From Argyresthia goedartella (Eukaryota > Arthropoda > Insecta > Lepidoptera > Argyresthiidae): 64,000 nucleotides of DNA. This document shows positions 23,935 through 35,910 of this stretch, one piece after another (position 1 is the stretch's first letter; every line of letters begins with the position of its first letter). The position numbers and the translations under genes are program-made. The stretch covers positions 4,367,501-4,431,500 of the forward strand of contig OX463809.1 of assembly GCA_949825045.1 (NCBI GenBank). Direction: 5' to 3'. The notes under the pieces are model-generated. The model worked only from the letters and a program-made list of their open reading frames with translations. It searched no databases and was not told the DNA's origin.

Positions 23935-24365
23935 TAGTTTATGTGACTGATACATAATGGAGAGAATTAAAACTCGGGAGTTCATAATAATATCACTCGA
24001 GAGTTTTAATGCCTAATTATGTACAGTTACATACACTAATTTATCTACACACATATCATAGGCTCTCTTTGATGTTTTCAGGAACCGCATGTTCGACCGG
24101 CATGGTGGCATTGATAACTGCTCTGCACTTGTTAAGCTTGTTCAGTAGTACCAACTTCACAGACAAACTAGGAGCGGCAGGCCGGCAGGCGTCGGCGTCC
24201 TAAATTTGAACGTCATAATATGTAGAATATTTACACATTATGGTCAATGTTCAATATTAAGATAAGAAATGAGTGTTTACCAAGTAGTATAACATTATTC
24301 TGGTCGTAACGGGCAGTTTTTGGGCGCAGTAAAGAGGGTTTATGCTAAGTGTGTAGATAAACAAA
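23935..24365 (-). repeat. MITE family E copy
   Basis: Left 'agtagtttatgtgactgat', an 'actctcgag' mini-hairpin, 'cacacatatcataggctctc', core 'ggcaggcgtcggcgt', and right 'agtaaagagggtttatg' with 'gtgtagataaac'. The order shows the minus orientation relative to 1,580. The edges carry the imperfect inverted repeats typical of the family. Confidence 0.7.
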
Positions 24366-24444
24366 TAACTATTCTCAACAAACCCTAGCGATCAGATTTG
24401 ACGGAGGAATCGAATAATGAAGTTTTAGAAGTACACACTTAAAA

Positions 24445-24780
24445 TAATAATGTAGCCTATTAATGTCCCCACCACCGAGGGGCACAGGTCCTTACCCTGA
24501 TACGAGTAAGATTGAGCCATTCTCCATCACGCTGGCTCAGGTTGATGGAGGGGTGTCGGACTAGTGGCCAACTCGACTGTCAAATGTTTTCAAGCTGCCC
24601 TATTAGGGCCTCTGACACAGCTTTACGACTACTGCCACCAAGGCGTGATGGTAGCCGGGGAACGGCCGAAACAAATGCCACATAGAAACGGACACCCATC
24701 CAGTACCCGTCTCAGAGAGATGTTGCTACCAGCACGATCGTTTCCGATGTGCGAATACCACTATTCCACGGACGCTTCAT
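24445..24780 (-). repeat. SINE family C copy, 3' part
   Basis: On plus it opens 'tagcctattaatgtcccca', then 'gatacgagtaagattgagcc' and 'cacgctggctcaggttgatg', the reverse of the family C 3' region. A plus-strand frame (24,564-24,782) is incidental. 24,781-25,587 holds no supported gene. Confidence 0.65.
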
Positions 24781-25587
24781 AGATATGTCACAATATATTT
24801 TCCGAGGATACAAAATATCCTGTTTTTGATGTTTAACAAACATGTACTGTTTGAGACGTCAAAGTTTCTGGTTGATCGTAGATATTACATGCAACATGAG
24901 TGCTCTTGCCTCTGAGATTGTAGATTACCTATCTTATTCGCTGAAAGCACCTTCAAATAGTCTCCTAGATTAATAATAATAACACAATAGATTAGTAATA
25001 ATAACTCTGTTATTTATATTTTAATTATTTTATTATGACATTTGAGACTCTTTACATCTCTCAGAAACAATAATTAAGTACTTTTTTTTCTGATAATATG
25101 ATACAAATAATAATACCAAATGTTCTGTAAAAATGAAATGAAATGACATGTGAAAGTGCCCTTGTGGCCTATTTACAGAATAAACGTTTTGAGTTTTTTT
25201 TTTGACAAAGAGGAGTTTTCTGACGGTTGATTTAAAATTTCCTGATGGGTCGGTAGAGTGCGTGAGAGAATTTGAGGCGTGACTCTGCGGTCCGAATGAT
25301 GAAAGTGTGTGAGCACGAGTTTGCGACCTTACTAAATTCGGACCACTGAACAAATATGAAATGACCGACCGCCACAAATTTTACAACGCCATCTGGCGAG
25401 CTGCTTTGGTAACTAAACTGTCAGAAAACCCTTATTCAATGGGGAAGCAGACTGTCAAATTTTTTCCACATAGAGAGCGCTAAAAGTTTGTTGAAAAGAG
25501 TTTCGTGTATCTGAAGTTACTTATAAATGAATCACAGAGTAAAAGTAGGTAAACCAAATGTAAGCAACAGTTTTTTTATTCAGAATA

Positions 25588-26398
25588 AAACCGGCCAAGT
25601 GCGAGTCGGACCCGCACACGAAAGGTTCCATAACATTGTACACGGAAAAACGTAAAACGACAGTCTTTTGTACAAGTATAGCTTTTTAATACTTAATAAT
25701 AAGATATTAAATACTAGGTAGGACTACATTTAAGGCGGTACATCGAAACATTGAAAAAGAGTTTTGTTTATGTAGTATGTATATATTGAAATCAGGTTAA
25801 CGAAACTCTTTAAATGTAAATGTAAAAATCTTTATTCACAAAAAGGTTAGTACGCAATATAAATTGGTTCCCTGTCTCCCTAACTAGTTAAATACTGTAT
25901 TTAGGGAGACAATTAATAAAGTTAATAGAACTTTGGTCATTGAAACCGGAAGTAGAGTAATTGAATGAACTGAAAAGAAATTGACTAACTTTTTTAAATA
26001 GACAAAATCAAATATGATAATAAACTTAATATTATTTATTATAATTAGAATGAGCAATTATTAATTGAATAATGACAAATAACTAAGCACAAAACTCAAT
26101 ACCAATTAAAGATCTTTTCCAATAAGATCGGGAGAGTCCAGTTTTCATCGATAAAGTAATGATACAAAATGTCTAAGAAAATGGTCATACAAATAATTTA
26201 TTGTGCGGGTGCTTCTTTTAATTCTTAAAAACTGGTACGCTTCATTATTTTGTTATTATAGCGGCAATAAAAATACACCCTCTGTGAAAATTTCAGATCT
26301 CTACCTATTTCGGTTGATCCGGTAGAGTGCGGTGACAGACGGACAGACGGACAGCGGAGGCTTAGTAATATGGCACCCTTCGGGTACGGAACCCTAAT
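25588..26398 (+). repeat. Family D copy, long form, interrupted
   Basis: Starts 'aaaaccggccaagtgcgag' and ends 'gcacccttcgggtacggaac'. The middle holds the 'accggaagtagagtaattg' segment of the long form. It is the inverted counterpart of 46,488-47,040 and 7,876-8,610 and is interrupted near 25,812-25,932 by a retrotransposon tail. Confidence 0.75.
25812..25932 (-). mobile_element. 5'-truncated non-LTR tail inside family D
   Basis: On minus it carries a hairpin made by 'gtctccctaa' and 'ttagggagac', then 'gtgaataaagatttttaca' and a (TTTACA)-like tail. In the other long D copies the flanking sequences are adjacent. Short 'aactctt'/'aacttt' flanks may be a decayed target duplication. Confidence 0.6.
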
Positions 26399-26900
26399 CT
26401 AACAATGAATTGTCAATATTTCCATCCTCAGATTAACAGAACTCTTTGTTTCTGTTGACAATGTTTACTACTTTACAAACGTCGTTATGAATGCAACTCT
26501 TTGTGTTACAAAAACTAAAATATCCCTTTCGCTTGTCTGCTGACCGGAAAAGAAAAAAATAATGACACAACAACTAAGGCAAATTTTATGTTTTTTGCCC
26601 ATAAATGCCCACAATAGAATCTACAGTACTCTAGGTGACTTCTGTCATAGAAGATACGTTTTAGGGTCTACGCGAGTCTACAGGATAGTTTGCCTAATCT
26701 TCCCCACGATTCTTTGTTTATTTTTCTGACTTATATGACAGATAACCTCACCCAGGAGTGCCCGGAACATTAATCTGAACCACCTTTCATTATGAACCTG
26801 AACAACTTTATTTTCACTTTCCCATACTACTTAATCGGTTAGCTGAAAACATCAGGAGAGGTAAAATTTTGAGTGTTCTGATCAAATCGGATTCTTGATT

Positions 26901-27130
26901 CACTGACGAGCAATGAAAAAGTTCCACCCACAAAATGCCGACAAACACCTTAATATCTCCTAAGACATAGAACCAATATTACGTTTACAATATTTACGTT
27001 TCTAATTGGTAATATTCTGATGCGCTGTTAAATGTACTTCAATATTGCAGACGGCGTCATTAAGCTAGCCTTTCCCGCTTAGGAGTAATTTGGTGCTATG
27101 TCACTGGAACTTTTTCATTGCTCGTCAGTG
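26901..27130. mobile_element. MITE with perfect 26-bp terminal inverted repeats
   Basis: The terminal repeats at 26,901-26,926 and 27,105-27,130 are exact reverse complements; they begin CACTGACGAGCAATG. The total is 230 bp with no coding capacity. The style is that of mariner/Tc1-related non-autonomous elements. The expected TA duplication is only partly preserved (right flank 'tata', left 'gatt'). Confidence 0.8.
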
Positions 27131-28733
27131 TATATAGCTAGGTTTTTCAGCGTTACATCCCTAGAACCCTTAGAATTTGGCGACACCTTTCTATAACCCG
27201 TATAATTTTCCTCGCTCGACACACAGTCGGCTTTGCTTTCCCGAAATTAGTCCAACAACCGCTCCTTTCAGCAGGTTTACTCTACCCGCTGGGAAAAAAT
27301 AAAGTTATGTTTATTAAAACCGCCGTTTGTTTGGTCAACTTTTGAATAAATTAATTAGGCACCTGGTGAGCCTCGCCTCGTGGTGCAGGTCAGGGGGGAT
27401 GCATCACCTTCGCTGTTAACGATTTATTTGCGTTTTTTTTACATAAAAATATTTACAAATACTTAAATAAAATTTTAAGGAGTAGGGCGTTTCAGACTCT
27501 ACCCAGGGTTAGTGTAAGGTTCATGGACCCCCAAGATTCCGTGACATGTGGGTCAGGGGTCCGTAGCAGCTCAGTTAATCTTTAATTGGATACATTAAAA
27601 ATTATTGAAAGAGTTGCTGACTCAAGGTGATGGCAGCACTAAGAAAAGTACATTAAAAATGAATATGAATAGAAGTCTTTTGAAGCTTACTTATGCCTGA
27701 TTTTAATTGCTATGGATAACATTAGCGACAACTTGTTGAAGATGACTTAATTGACAAAAGATCAAAAGAAGTATTGAGAGCTGAATTTCATACAAAAAGG
27801 TCTTGGTAAGTTTTATCGGGTATAAATAATTCTAAGAAAACTATCTAACTGTTTGTAATATAGGTAATGCTTTATTTTCATACCCTCAAATTTTCTTCGG
27901 AAGGGGTCCGTAAAATTGTTTTTTTTTAAAGCAGTCCATGACAGCATAAACTTGAAGAAATCATGCTCTAACCCGATGTCTCGCAAAATTGGATATTGAA
28001 TAACTAATCGTGAATCAAACTGCATATAGGAAAAGTCGTGAGGCGATGCGAACCGAAGCGTCTCCGTTTCAGCTTGGGAAAAATTGCTTTCCTATGTCCG
28101 GATTTTCGGCTCTTCTCCTCTACAGGTCACATTTTTCAACCGATTCTCGTGAAATTTGTGAGCAGGTTGGATAAATATATGTTTTTTTTTTAAATATTGG
28201 AAATGGCGGAGATATGGGGTTACAAAGTTATTGGTGCGGGTACTTTCTTACTCCATGTGCGTAACCAGGTGCCTCCATAAGATTGTGTGTGTTATTTAAA
28301 TGTAGAACTGTCGGATTATTTATTTTTATAATAATTCTACTTGGTCATCTGATAAACTTCAAAGGTGAGGGGGTAGAAATATCGAAAAAAAACGCAACCT
28401 GTGTCGCTCGCAAGGTCTACAGTTCACAGAGGCACTAGTTACTAGTATCTAATACTGATTTAAAAAAGCGAGTGGACTCTAATCTCGGTGTCAACTTTGA
28501 CATTCCGAATCCGATCCCGCAAATGCGGAATCCTGCACCTTTTTTCCGGGTTCCGAATTATGGGATTACTCATGCGGGATTCCGCACGTTTGCATTATTA
28601 TTTTATTTATTATTGAATATTATTATTTTTAGAAAAATGGGCTCGTACGACGTTCTGTTTATTTATAAGACCCAGCACAGCCTCATCGAATAGGTAATTT
28701 AACAACTTTCCATTCAAACTCGTGACTTTTCGA
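27131..28733. other. Non-coding; family D scrap only
   Basis: No exon or RNA gene is supported. 28,205-28,280 ('gttattggtgcgggtact', 'gcgtaaccaggtgcc') is a family D internal fragment. Frames at 27,813 (-) and 28,472 (+) carry no recognisable domain. Confidence 0.4.
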
Positions 28734-28990
28734 TGTAATTTTATTCTAAAATAATTGAATATAATTTTATTCTAAAATAATTGAATATAATTTTATTCTA
28801 AAATAATTGAACATAATTTTATTCTAAAATAATTGAATATATATTTATTCTAAAATAATTGAATATATATTTATTCTAAAATAATTGAATATAATTTTAT
28901 TCTAAAATAATTGAATATAATTTTATTCTAAAATAATTGAATATAATTTTATTCTAAAATAATTGAATATAATTTTATTCTAAAATAATT
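28734..28990. repeat. 26-bp AT-rich minisatellite, about 9.6 copies
   Basis: The unit starts TTATTCTAAAATAATTGAAT. It recurs exactly every 26 bp from 28,741 to 28,975, with single-base variants such as 'gaacat' and 'atatattta'. Each unit holds a short self-complementary TTATT..AATAA segment. There are no spacers, so it is not CRISPR-like. Confidence 0.95.
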
Positions 28991-29122
28991 TTGGCAATAA
29001 ATAAAGTGCTACGTATTAATTTCATACGGTACAATGAAAGTGATATAACAAAAACATGTTTTTTGCATACATATGACGTTGGGTCGATGGAAGGCTATTC
29101 ATAATTACAATAAAAGTATTTT

Positions 29123-29240
29123 TCTTGTCACGTCTTGCCTTTATTTCATATTTTCTTGTCACGTCTTGCTTATTTCATATTTTCTTGTCACGTATTGCTT
29201 ATTTCATATTTTCTTGTCACGTCTTGCTTATTTCATATTT
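29123..29240. repeat. 29-bp minisatellite, four copies
   Basis: The unit begins TCTTGTCACGTCTTGCTTAT. Copies start at 29,123, 29,154, 29,183 and 29,212; the first is 31 bp. A plus-strand frame through it is a by-product of the repeat. Confidence 0.9.
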
Positions 29241-29480
29241 TTTCAGTACCATAAAAAGAAAAAGGGAACCCTAATAGGATCTGCTGTCTGTCTGTCCGCC
29301 TGTCTGTCTGTCTGTCTGTCAAAACCCTTTTCTTAAGAACGCGTGGACATACCAAGTTAAAATGAATACCAATTATGCTAGTCTGTAGACCGTTGAATTT
29401 GCGAAAAATCAAATTTCTATTTCAGAACAATGCAATCAAAATACGAATTTTCTTGATACTTGTAAGGGAATCAAAACCTA

Positions 29481-29630
29481 TACGGCCTTACTAATAAAAA
29501 AGGTTATTCACTGTTTAACTTATACAGTGTTTTGTCCTTTTCATACGTCTAGTAAATGTCAAGCGTTAAAGGAAGACAAACACTGTATAAGTTACACAGC
29601 GAATTACTTCTTTTATTAGTAAGTCCGATA
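29481..29630. mobile_element. Small MITE with about 60-bp inverted arms
   Basis: The left arm 'cggccttactaataaaaaa' through 'aacttatacagtgttttgt' is answered by 'acactgtataagtt' through 'ttttattagtaagtccg'. The arms have scattered mismatches and nearly meet at the centre, so the whole 150 bp can fold into one hairpin. Confidence 0.75.
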
Positions 29631-30334
29631 GGAATCATGAAACCCACGTGTACAATAACTTCTCACTAGCATATAAATATTAATTCATAAATTACTGCCT
29701 CTATTTATTTTGTAGAACTTTTATGAGATAATTCATAGTTGTGAGTTTTATTTTTCCCGGGACTCATTCAGACATAGATTGAGCATCACTCACGAAACTC
29801 CTTCATTGTCCTCTTTAGACTGAGACGTCGTTTGATCTATCTCTGTCAGAATTATTGAGTTAACTCGCTAACTCTGAGTTAAGGTGATACGAATAAAAAT
29901 GGGGGTTTTTCGAAGAGAACCCCGAGAGAAGGCACCGACTGTGACGTCACGTGTGAAAGGTCGAATAGTACTAGGAGCGCAGTTGGCGCTAGGCAGTCTC
30001 CTAAGCGCCCCTGCATTGCTGCAATACAATTTAAACCTTAACATCAACACATATGGTAGAGCTTTACGTATGCGACGACGTAGGCCGTTTGTTGTCTGCG
30101 TAGCAGCTGTAAGTTCCCAGTAATCCCATTTTACGGGATAATAGGTCCTAGTAAGTAGAAATTAGGTAGACGTTTGATTTCTGATTTACTAACATTAAAT
30201 GGATTTTACAATCTTGGAAAATTTTATAATCTCTTATCATTGGAATGAAATGCTTTATTCGAATTCAAAAGAGGAGAGGTTCTCAATTCTATGCGTATGT
30301 AATATTATGGGAATCGTAGAATATTCACACATAT

Positions 30335-30690
30335 TCTTCTTTATCTACACACATATCATAAACCCTATTTACTTCAACCAAAAACCGCACGTGCTGATCG
30401 TACAGCATATGTTAAACTACTTTGTAAAAACCCATTTCTTATCTGAATATTGAACATTATGACCATAATGTGTAAATTTTCTACATATTATGACATTCAA
30501 ATTTTGAACGCCGACGCCCGCCTGCGTGCCGCCCCTACTTTGCCTGTGAAGTTGGTACTACAGAACAGGCTAAACAACTCAATGCCAGTCAAACATGCGG
30601 TTCCTGAACACATCAAAGAGAGCTTATGATATGTGTGTAGATAAACTAGTGTATGTAACTGTACATAATTAGGCATTAAAACTCTCGAGT
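30335..30690 (+). repeat. MITE family E copy
   Basis: It is bounded by 'ctacacacatatcataaacc' and 'gcttatgatatgtgtgtag', which are inverted matches, with core 'gaacgccgacgcccgcctg'. It is followed by 'ctgtacataattaggcatt' and an 'actctcgag' motif. This is the most compact copy of the family. Confidence 0.75.
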
Positions 30691-30892
30691 GAAGTCAGTC
30701 AAGTCAGTCAGTGAGTCAAGCGGGAAAACTTGACTAATTGACGGTGTTTTATCTGATGTTGTGAATATAATAGGAGTGCTTCAAACACAGGGGGTTGGGG
30801 GTTTACCGCACAAGACTGACAGAAGTAAAGAATTTACACTACAAGTTATTTAAAAAAATACGAAAAACTATAATAAAAAGGTAAATATTAAA

Positions 30893-31290
30893 CTGCACAT
30901 CAAAAATACTGATTTGCACAGCAAATATCAGGGCAAAATGCTGAGCCAGCTTAGGTGATGGGTAAAGGGGGTGAGAGAAGCGACGCCCCTTATATCTTTC
31001 GTGTTAGGTTGAACATGCAAGAACAACAAAAACACTTAAAACATAAACTTGAGTACAAATAAAATATTCACAACATAAAAAGTGTATTTGCTGATCCTTT
31101 TTTGCTGTATTTTTGATGTGTGATTAAATACTAGCGTTATCAAAATAACCAATTCAAACGTAGGTATATTTTTTTTTGGGTTCTCAAACATACAGTTTCT
31201 CAAAAAAAGGAAAAATCCCCCGGTCTTGGTTGAATCGGGAGGCACGGTAGTGCCCCCGCCAAGTCGAGCGCGAAGCAAACACTGCCGTAC
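30893..31290 (+). repeat. Family F-related fragment
   Basis: 'atttgcacagcaaatatcag', 'gccagcttaggtgatggg', 'gagagaagcgacg' and 'gtgttaggttgaacatgca' match the F core at 17,080 and the region at 51,440 (-). The segment from about 31,150 to 31,290 is GC-richer ('cggtagtgcccccgcc') and may be a separate repeat; the minus-strand frame over it is not a gene. Confidence 0.5.
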
Positions 31291-31756
31291 CATCCTTTAC
31301 TGTAACCATTTCGCCGCATTTTCAGGCCCCTATTTAAGAACCTCTGGATAAGACCAGAACCCAGAAATTTTCGTCATCCAGTAAGCACATACTTAAAATC
31401 CAAAATTTCAAGTCTGTAGGTCATTTAGTTCCGAATTTAAGCGAAAGCAAATTTTCGCATTTATGACACTCGCTCACTCACTCACTCATGATCATCAGAA
31501 TAGAACTAGTAGTTCCCATAAACTCAGAGAGCTGAAATTTGGGACAGAGTTAGGGTTTAAGGGCCACATAAAGGGAAAACTATAAAAAATAGGATAATCG
31601 AAGATCTGGAGTACCTGGTGACCCTGATTAGAAAACACAAGAGCTTGGTTTTCTCTTGGTATAGATTCGGTGTATACCGTTTTCACATCTCCCGGATATC
31701 TCCCGAAAATCTAATAAAATAAATCAATATGCCCACGTTTCTACAAAAAGAAGTGA

Positions 31757-32416
31757 AATATCACCAAAAAAATTCTGTAAAAAACTAGCCAAGTCTCGAT
31801 GGAGCTGCTTGTTTATCTCTAAAAAGTAATGAAATCTAGACAAAGTCGTGCCAAGTCTAAGGTTCCTTACTGCGATTTCTTTATTATTATAGTTAATATT
31901 GTGTGACTTGGCCGTTGAACATTATTGATACGTTAGTGGGTACACGTCAATTTTGAACGGCGTCGTATTTAATTACAATAAATTACAAGCTGCAAGTTTA
32001 CTGATAGGGACACGTTATGAAATATTAGAAAATGACTGCAGGCGCCTTCCGTGATCGTTTCATGCTGCTCGTTAAGGGTAGACAAAGGAATTCTATTTTA
32101 AGCAAATTAGTATGTAAAATAAAAATAAACGGGCCACGACTTATTTTTTATTGACATTGACAGTAACAGATATAACATAGGTAGTTACAACAGATATAAC
32201 ATTACGTGTTAACAAAATTGACTTGTACCCACTAATGTAACGTAAAGAATGTTCAACGGCCAAGTCACACAACATTAACTATAATAATAAAGAAATCGCA
32301 GTAAGGAACCTTAGACTTGACACGACTTTGTCTAGATTTCATTACTTATTAGAGATAAACAAGTAGCTCCATCGAGACTTGGCTAGTTTTTTACAGAATG
32401 TTTTTGGTGGGATATT
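31757..32416. mobile_element. Foldback element with about 200-bp inverted repeats
   Basis: 31,757-31,954 and 32,214-32,416 are reverse complements over about 200 bp with few differences. Examples are 'tagccaagtctcgatggag' against 'ctccatcgagacttggcta' and 'gtgacttggccgttgaac' against 'gttcaacggccaagtcac'. They enclose about 260 bp of non-coding sequence. The edges read AATATC(A)CACC-like on both sides. It is a non-autonomous DNA transposon of foldback or long-TIR MITE type. Confidence 0.85.
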
Positions 32417-32540
32417 ATTTACGTTTATGAAGAAGCTGTTTCTGTAGTGATTCCCTATCTCTGCCATCCATCCGGATCGCAAGTAAAATTGTCATGGTAG
32501 ACGCCTTCAGAATAGGATAGATTGTATCTAACGAACCCTG

Positions 32541-32650
32541 TGGCGTTGCGGTTGTGGCTCTGCCTACCATGCGAGAGGTCCCGGGTACGATCCCCAGCTG
32601 GGGATATAGAAAAAAAAACGGTCAAGTGCGAGTCAGACTTTCGCAACAAG
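32541..32650 (+). repeat. Truncated SINE A fused to a family D head
   Basis: The SINE A head ('gcggttgtggctctgccta', B box GGTACGATCCC) ends at about 32,608 in an A-run. It passes straight into 'cggtcaagtgcgagtcaga', the family D head. This is a chimeric repeat junction. A family G scrap follows at about 32,740-32,790. Confidence 0.65.
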
Positions 32651-33552
32651 GAATATAGATAGCTATTATGTATTTATGTCATGTATATGGAAAAAGCTCC
32701 TCCATCACGGGAATCCAGTCTTGGAAATTATTTCTGATTTTAACCGACTTTAAAACGGGGGGTTCTTAATTCGGTCGTACTGCGTAACACCAGAGAAACA
32801 AACACCTAAACTACGAAAAAAAAACAGAAATAAGAACTGTCAAACCTGAAAACTGTGAATATGTAGGAAACAAAACCGAAACAGAAGACGAATCTCAAAA
32901 AACCTTCTCAAAGTGAGTCGCATAAAATAAAAATTAAATTGCTAAGCGTTTTTCAAAAACAACAAAAAAACTGGTCAATTAAAATGACAAAAAGATCACA
33001 ACACGCAACTCGCATCCTAACCTCTTTGGGCTGGGCCTTGAACATAAAGGAGGTTTCATATTATATTTTAACGAGAGTTTCTATGGAGTGGTCGGTTTGT
33101 AACAGAAATGCGTACAAATGCGTTAAAAGGATTTTATTGTTTTTTTACCTATACGTTACACAAAAACAACATACAAACATTGTGGCATGGAGTCCCACAC
33201 CAGGGGGCTGACAGAGGCCCGTACTGTCCACGTTTAGCCCGTTATTCAATAGGAACTCCATTTAGGGCTAACCCGTCGCCGCCATTTTGGGAAAATATTA
33301 TAATTGCCGCCAGTGATGAAACCGAAGAATATAGATATAGCAAATTATTTCTTAATAACAAAAGTATGTGTGCTATATAATATTCACGTGTGTTTAAGTA
33401 ATAAGCATGTAGTTATTTGTAGGTATGAAATTTCATAATGTATTTTTTCACAATTTGAACTCATTCTCGCAAAATATATCGTTTACGAAATTCATAAATC
33501 AATAATAAAATAAATAATGCCTGTGCATTATAAGCTTAAACATGAGCATTTA

Positions 33553-33790
33553 TACAGGGTGTAACATAAAAGGTGTAGTCATATTTTGGGGAGTTGTTAG
33601 AGGACGTCATTCTGAAGAACTTTCAATATGAAACTGATTTGTGCAAAGCAACTTTATTTTCCACTTCTCCATACAAATCAGCTGATCGCTCGGCCGAGAA
33701 TGTTAGAAGTGAAAAATGAAGTAGCTTTGAAAAAATGGTTTTCGTAGTGAAAGTTGTTCAGAAATTACTGTGCCGATATCACGTGACTAG
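33553..33790. repeat. Possible small MITE with 'tacagggtgtaac' end
   Basis: Opens 'tatacagggtgtaacataa' with 'agtcatattttggggag', resembling the element at 770-942. The opposite end is not clearly defined. Frames at 32,939-33,380 upstream have no domain support. Confidence 0.4.
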
Positions 33791-34327
33791 AAAAAGCGTT
33801 GTAGAGGAGTTTTACCCATGGCTCACAGTCCCCATGGCTCACAGTTAAATCGATTATCGATAACTGTGTACACAAACACTGGTTATTTTTTAGTCCGTAT
33901 ACAACACGAGATGATGCCCGCTCAATGTTTAGGGACCCGGACATAGCAGGGAGGTCTGACTCCTGGGCATGGGTAATATCATTTGTTCCCCTCACAAAAA
34001 AAGAGAAAAAAAAAAGAGGAGTTTTGTTTGGATTCGACCTCGTTTGACTATTTGAAGCGGCCATTTGTCTGAACTGGGATGCGAAGCTGTTTTGAATTCT
34101 ATCTGGAAAAGCCCGTGCCCAATGTTCGATTCCAAATCGATATTCGATCGATGGTTTCTGAACGGCCATTTTGAATTTGACGTTGCTGCCAACCTAGCAG
34201 TTTTTTGACAACTGACAGACGAAAGCCCTCGCAATGTAAACGCGTTTTGGTTAGGGTATTGAAATTAAATCGCAGGCCATCTGGAATGTATTCGGGTTTC
34301 CCTCAGGATTGTCTATATAGCTGAGTG

Positions 34328-35205
34328 TGTTGTGGTTCCCCGAACCAGATAAAGTTCGCATTTACGTGGCCGATTGGTTTTTACCACGTAACATAACCTG
34401 TGTTGGAACACTGTGCTCATTGAAGCTGGCCGCCAGTCATAGGAGGTTGGCTGAAGAACCTGTCTACCAAGAAGAGCCTAGGGTGCACCCGGGCCTTGCA
34501 GAGAGACAGGAGGTTGACGGGACCGAAGCACAGACCAGGTTAGATCGACCCCAATTACTTCAGCTCGGTGAATCGCCGACGTTCACACTTCTTGGTAACT
34601 GATCGTTACGCTACCTCGTAGCTGATGGGCCCCTACGAGGTCATTAGGTGCTGAGAAGCCTGAACACTTTGGTAGCTAGAGCGTGGCTTCCTGAGATTTG
34701 CAGCCGTCAAGGGCTCCAGGAAGGCACGATTTGGGACTATCAATCTGTAGGTATAGGCGGTTATTAGGTAACTTGGTTGTGTTCCTATATCCACATAGAT
34801 TGTAAGCTAGGTAGTATTGTAAGCTATAGGTCTATTGCTGGTAGTAGATAGACAGATATTGAATTGAATTACCAGTTAGTCAATCTATTAGTGGTCTAGT
34901 AATGCTATTGAAGAATGTTTTGGTTAACATAGGTAGTTACATCTATTGATAGCAGGCTATTACATTGTTTTCAGTTTATAGCAATTTATAACTTGAACTA
35001 ATATTGACTATCTGTGTGTGTTATAATGATAAGGGGAAACTAAATTGTATTTACAGAATTTATATAGATATAAAACTCGGTTCCTATTGTTTAAGGAAAA
35101 CAACATTGTTTAAGTTGTGGTTTAGGGTTCCCTCGTTTGGGTTGTAGACTGGAGGGTCCAATAAAATTGAGTTACTGCAAATTGTGAGTAAGTATCGTTC
35201 CGATC
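34328..35205 (+). mobile_element. Presumed 5' LTR and leader of the BEL/Pao element
   Basis: This is the stretch immediately upstream of the gag start at 35,206. It starts at a TGTTGTGG that could be an LTR end, and includes a TATA-like 'ctatatagctgag' just upstream and an AATAAA near 35,160. No 3' LTR survives to compare with, so LTR boundaries cannot be fixed from this window. The frame at 34,327-34,602 is not conserved coding as far as I can see. Confidence 0.4.
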
Positions 35206-35562
35206 ATGTCGTTATCTGAAATCCAGAAGGGTGTTTCTAAGGAACTCAGATGGTTTTCCTCCGCACACGGTCCGATAGACCGTTTAGATAGGCATGATGT
35301 GGTATTGGAGCGGTCTATGGACGTTAAGGAACGTTACAATAGGGTGCTCGAATTGTCCGCGCAGGCGGAATCAGTTGATGGTTGCGCACCTGACAGGCTG
35401 TCACGGTTGCTAGGGGATGTCGACCAATGTATGGAGATGGCAGCTGCTATCACGCAGAAGGCTGCGGACATACGTAGACAGCGCGAGTCCAGCCATGGTG
35501 GTGACATTGAAGCACCTCTGCCGCTTCAGGGTTCGGGGTCCAGGTTACCTGCCATAACTAAA
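35206..35562 (+). pseudogene. BEL/Pao gag, N-terminal part (split)
   Basis: It opens at ATG 35,206 and reads about 119 residues before a non-LTR element interrupts it at about 35,562. It encodes a helical, charged N-terminal region ('LERSMDVKERYNRVLELS') of the kind that precedes the conserved gag block in BEL/Pao elements. The remaining gag is found on the same strand at 40,888, after about 5.3 kb of inserted sequence. The codons beyond 35,562 (a Lys run) belong to the inserted tail. As it stands it cannot make a normal gag. Confidence 0.7.
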
Positions 35563-35910
35563 AAAATTAAAAAAAAAAAAAAAAAAATGTATTTATTTAC
35601 CAGAAAGTTATGTAACAATCTAATATTATGCTTATGACCCACACACTAGGTATAACCTGTATCGTGGAGGTCTATAATGAAATTTCAATGTTGTGTTGTC
35701 CTGAGTTTGGGATAGCAACAGCAATAAAATAAAAAGTAATTGTAATTAGGGAACTCTTACATACCAAGGTGACCAAACCCTTCCAGACCACTGAAATAGT
35801 AATATAAAATATACTACACACATAAACAATATATATCTATATATAATTAGGGATAAGGATAGATAAATAAGTAAATAAGCAATTCTGAATTTGTTTTAGA
35901 AAGAGGAGTT

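Noticed and set aside
28734..28990. CRISPR-like regular array
   Set aside because: Units are contiguous tandem copies without spacers, in a eukaryotic context.
29868..30123. Opposing Arg-rich ORFs as a host exon
   Set aside because: GC-richer patch only; no splice signals in frame or domain that I can recognise.
31036..31293. 85-codon minus ORF
   Set aside because: Lies over the family F core and a GC-rich repeat segment; no domain.
33765..34234. 134- and 80-codon overlapping minus ORFs as genes
   Set aside because: Overlap in different frames, contain a poly-Phe run from an A/T tract, no recognisable domain; more likely repeat-derived.
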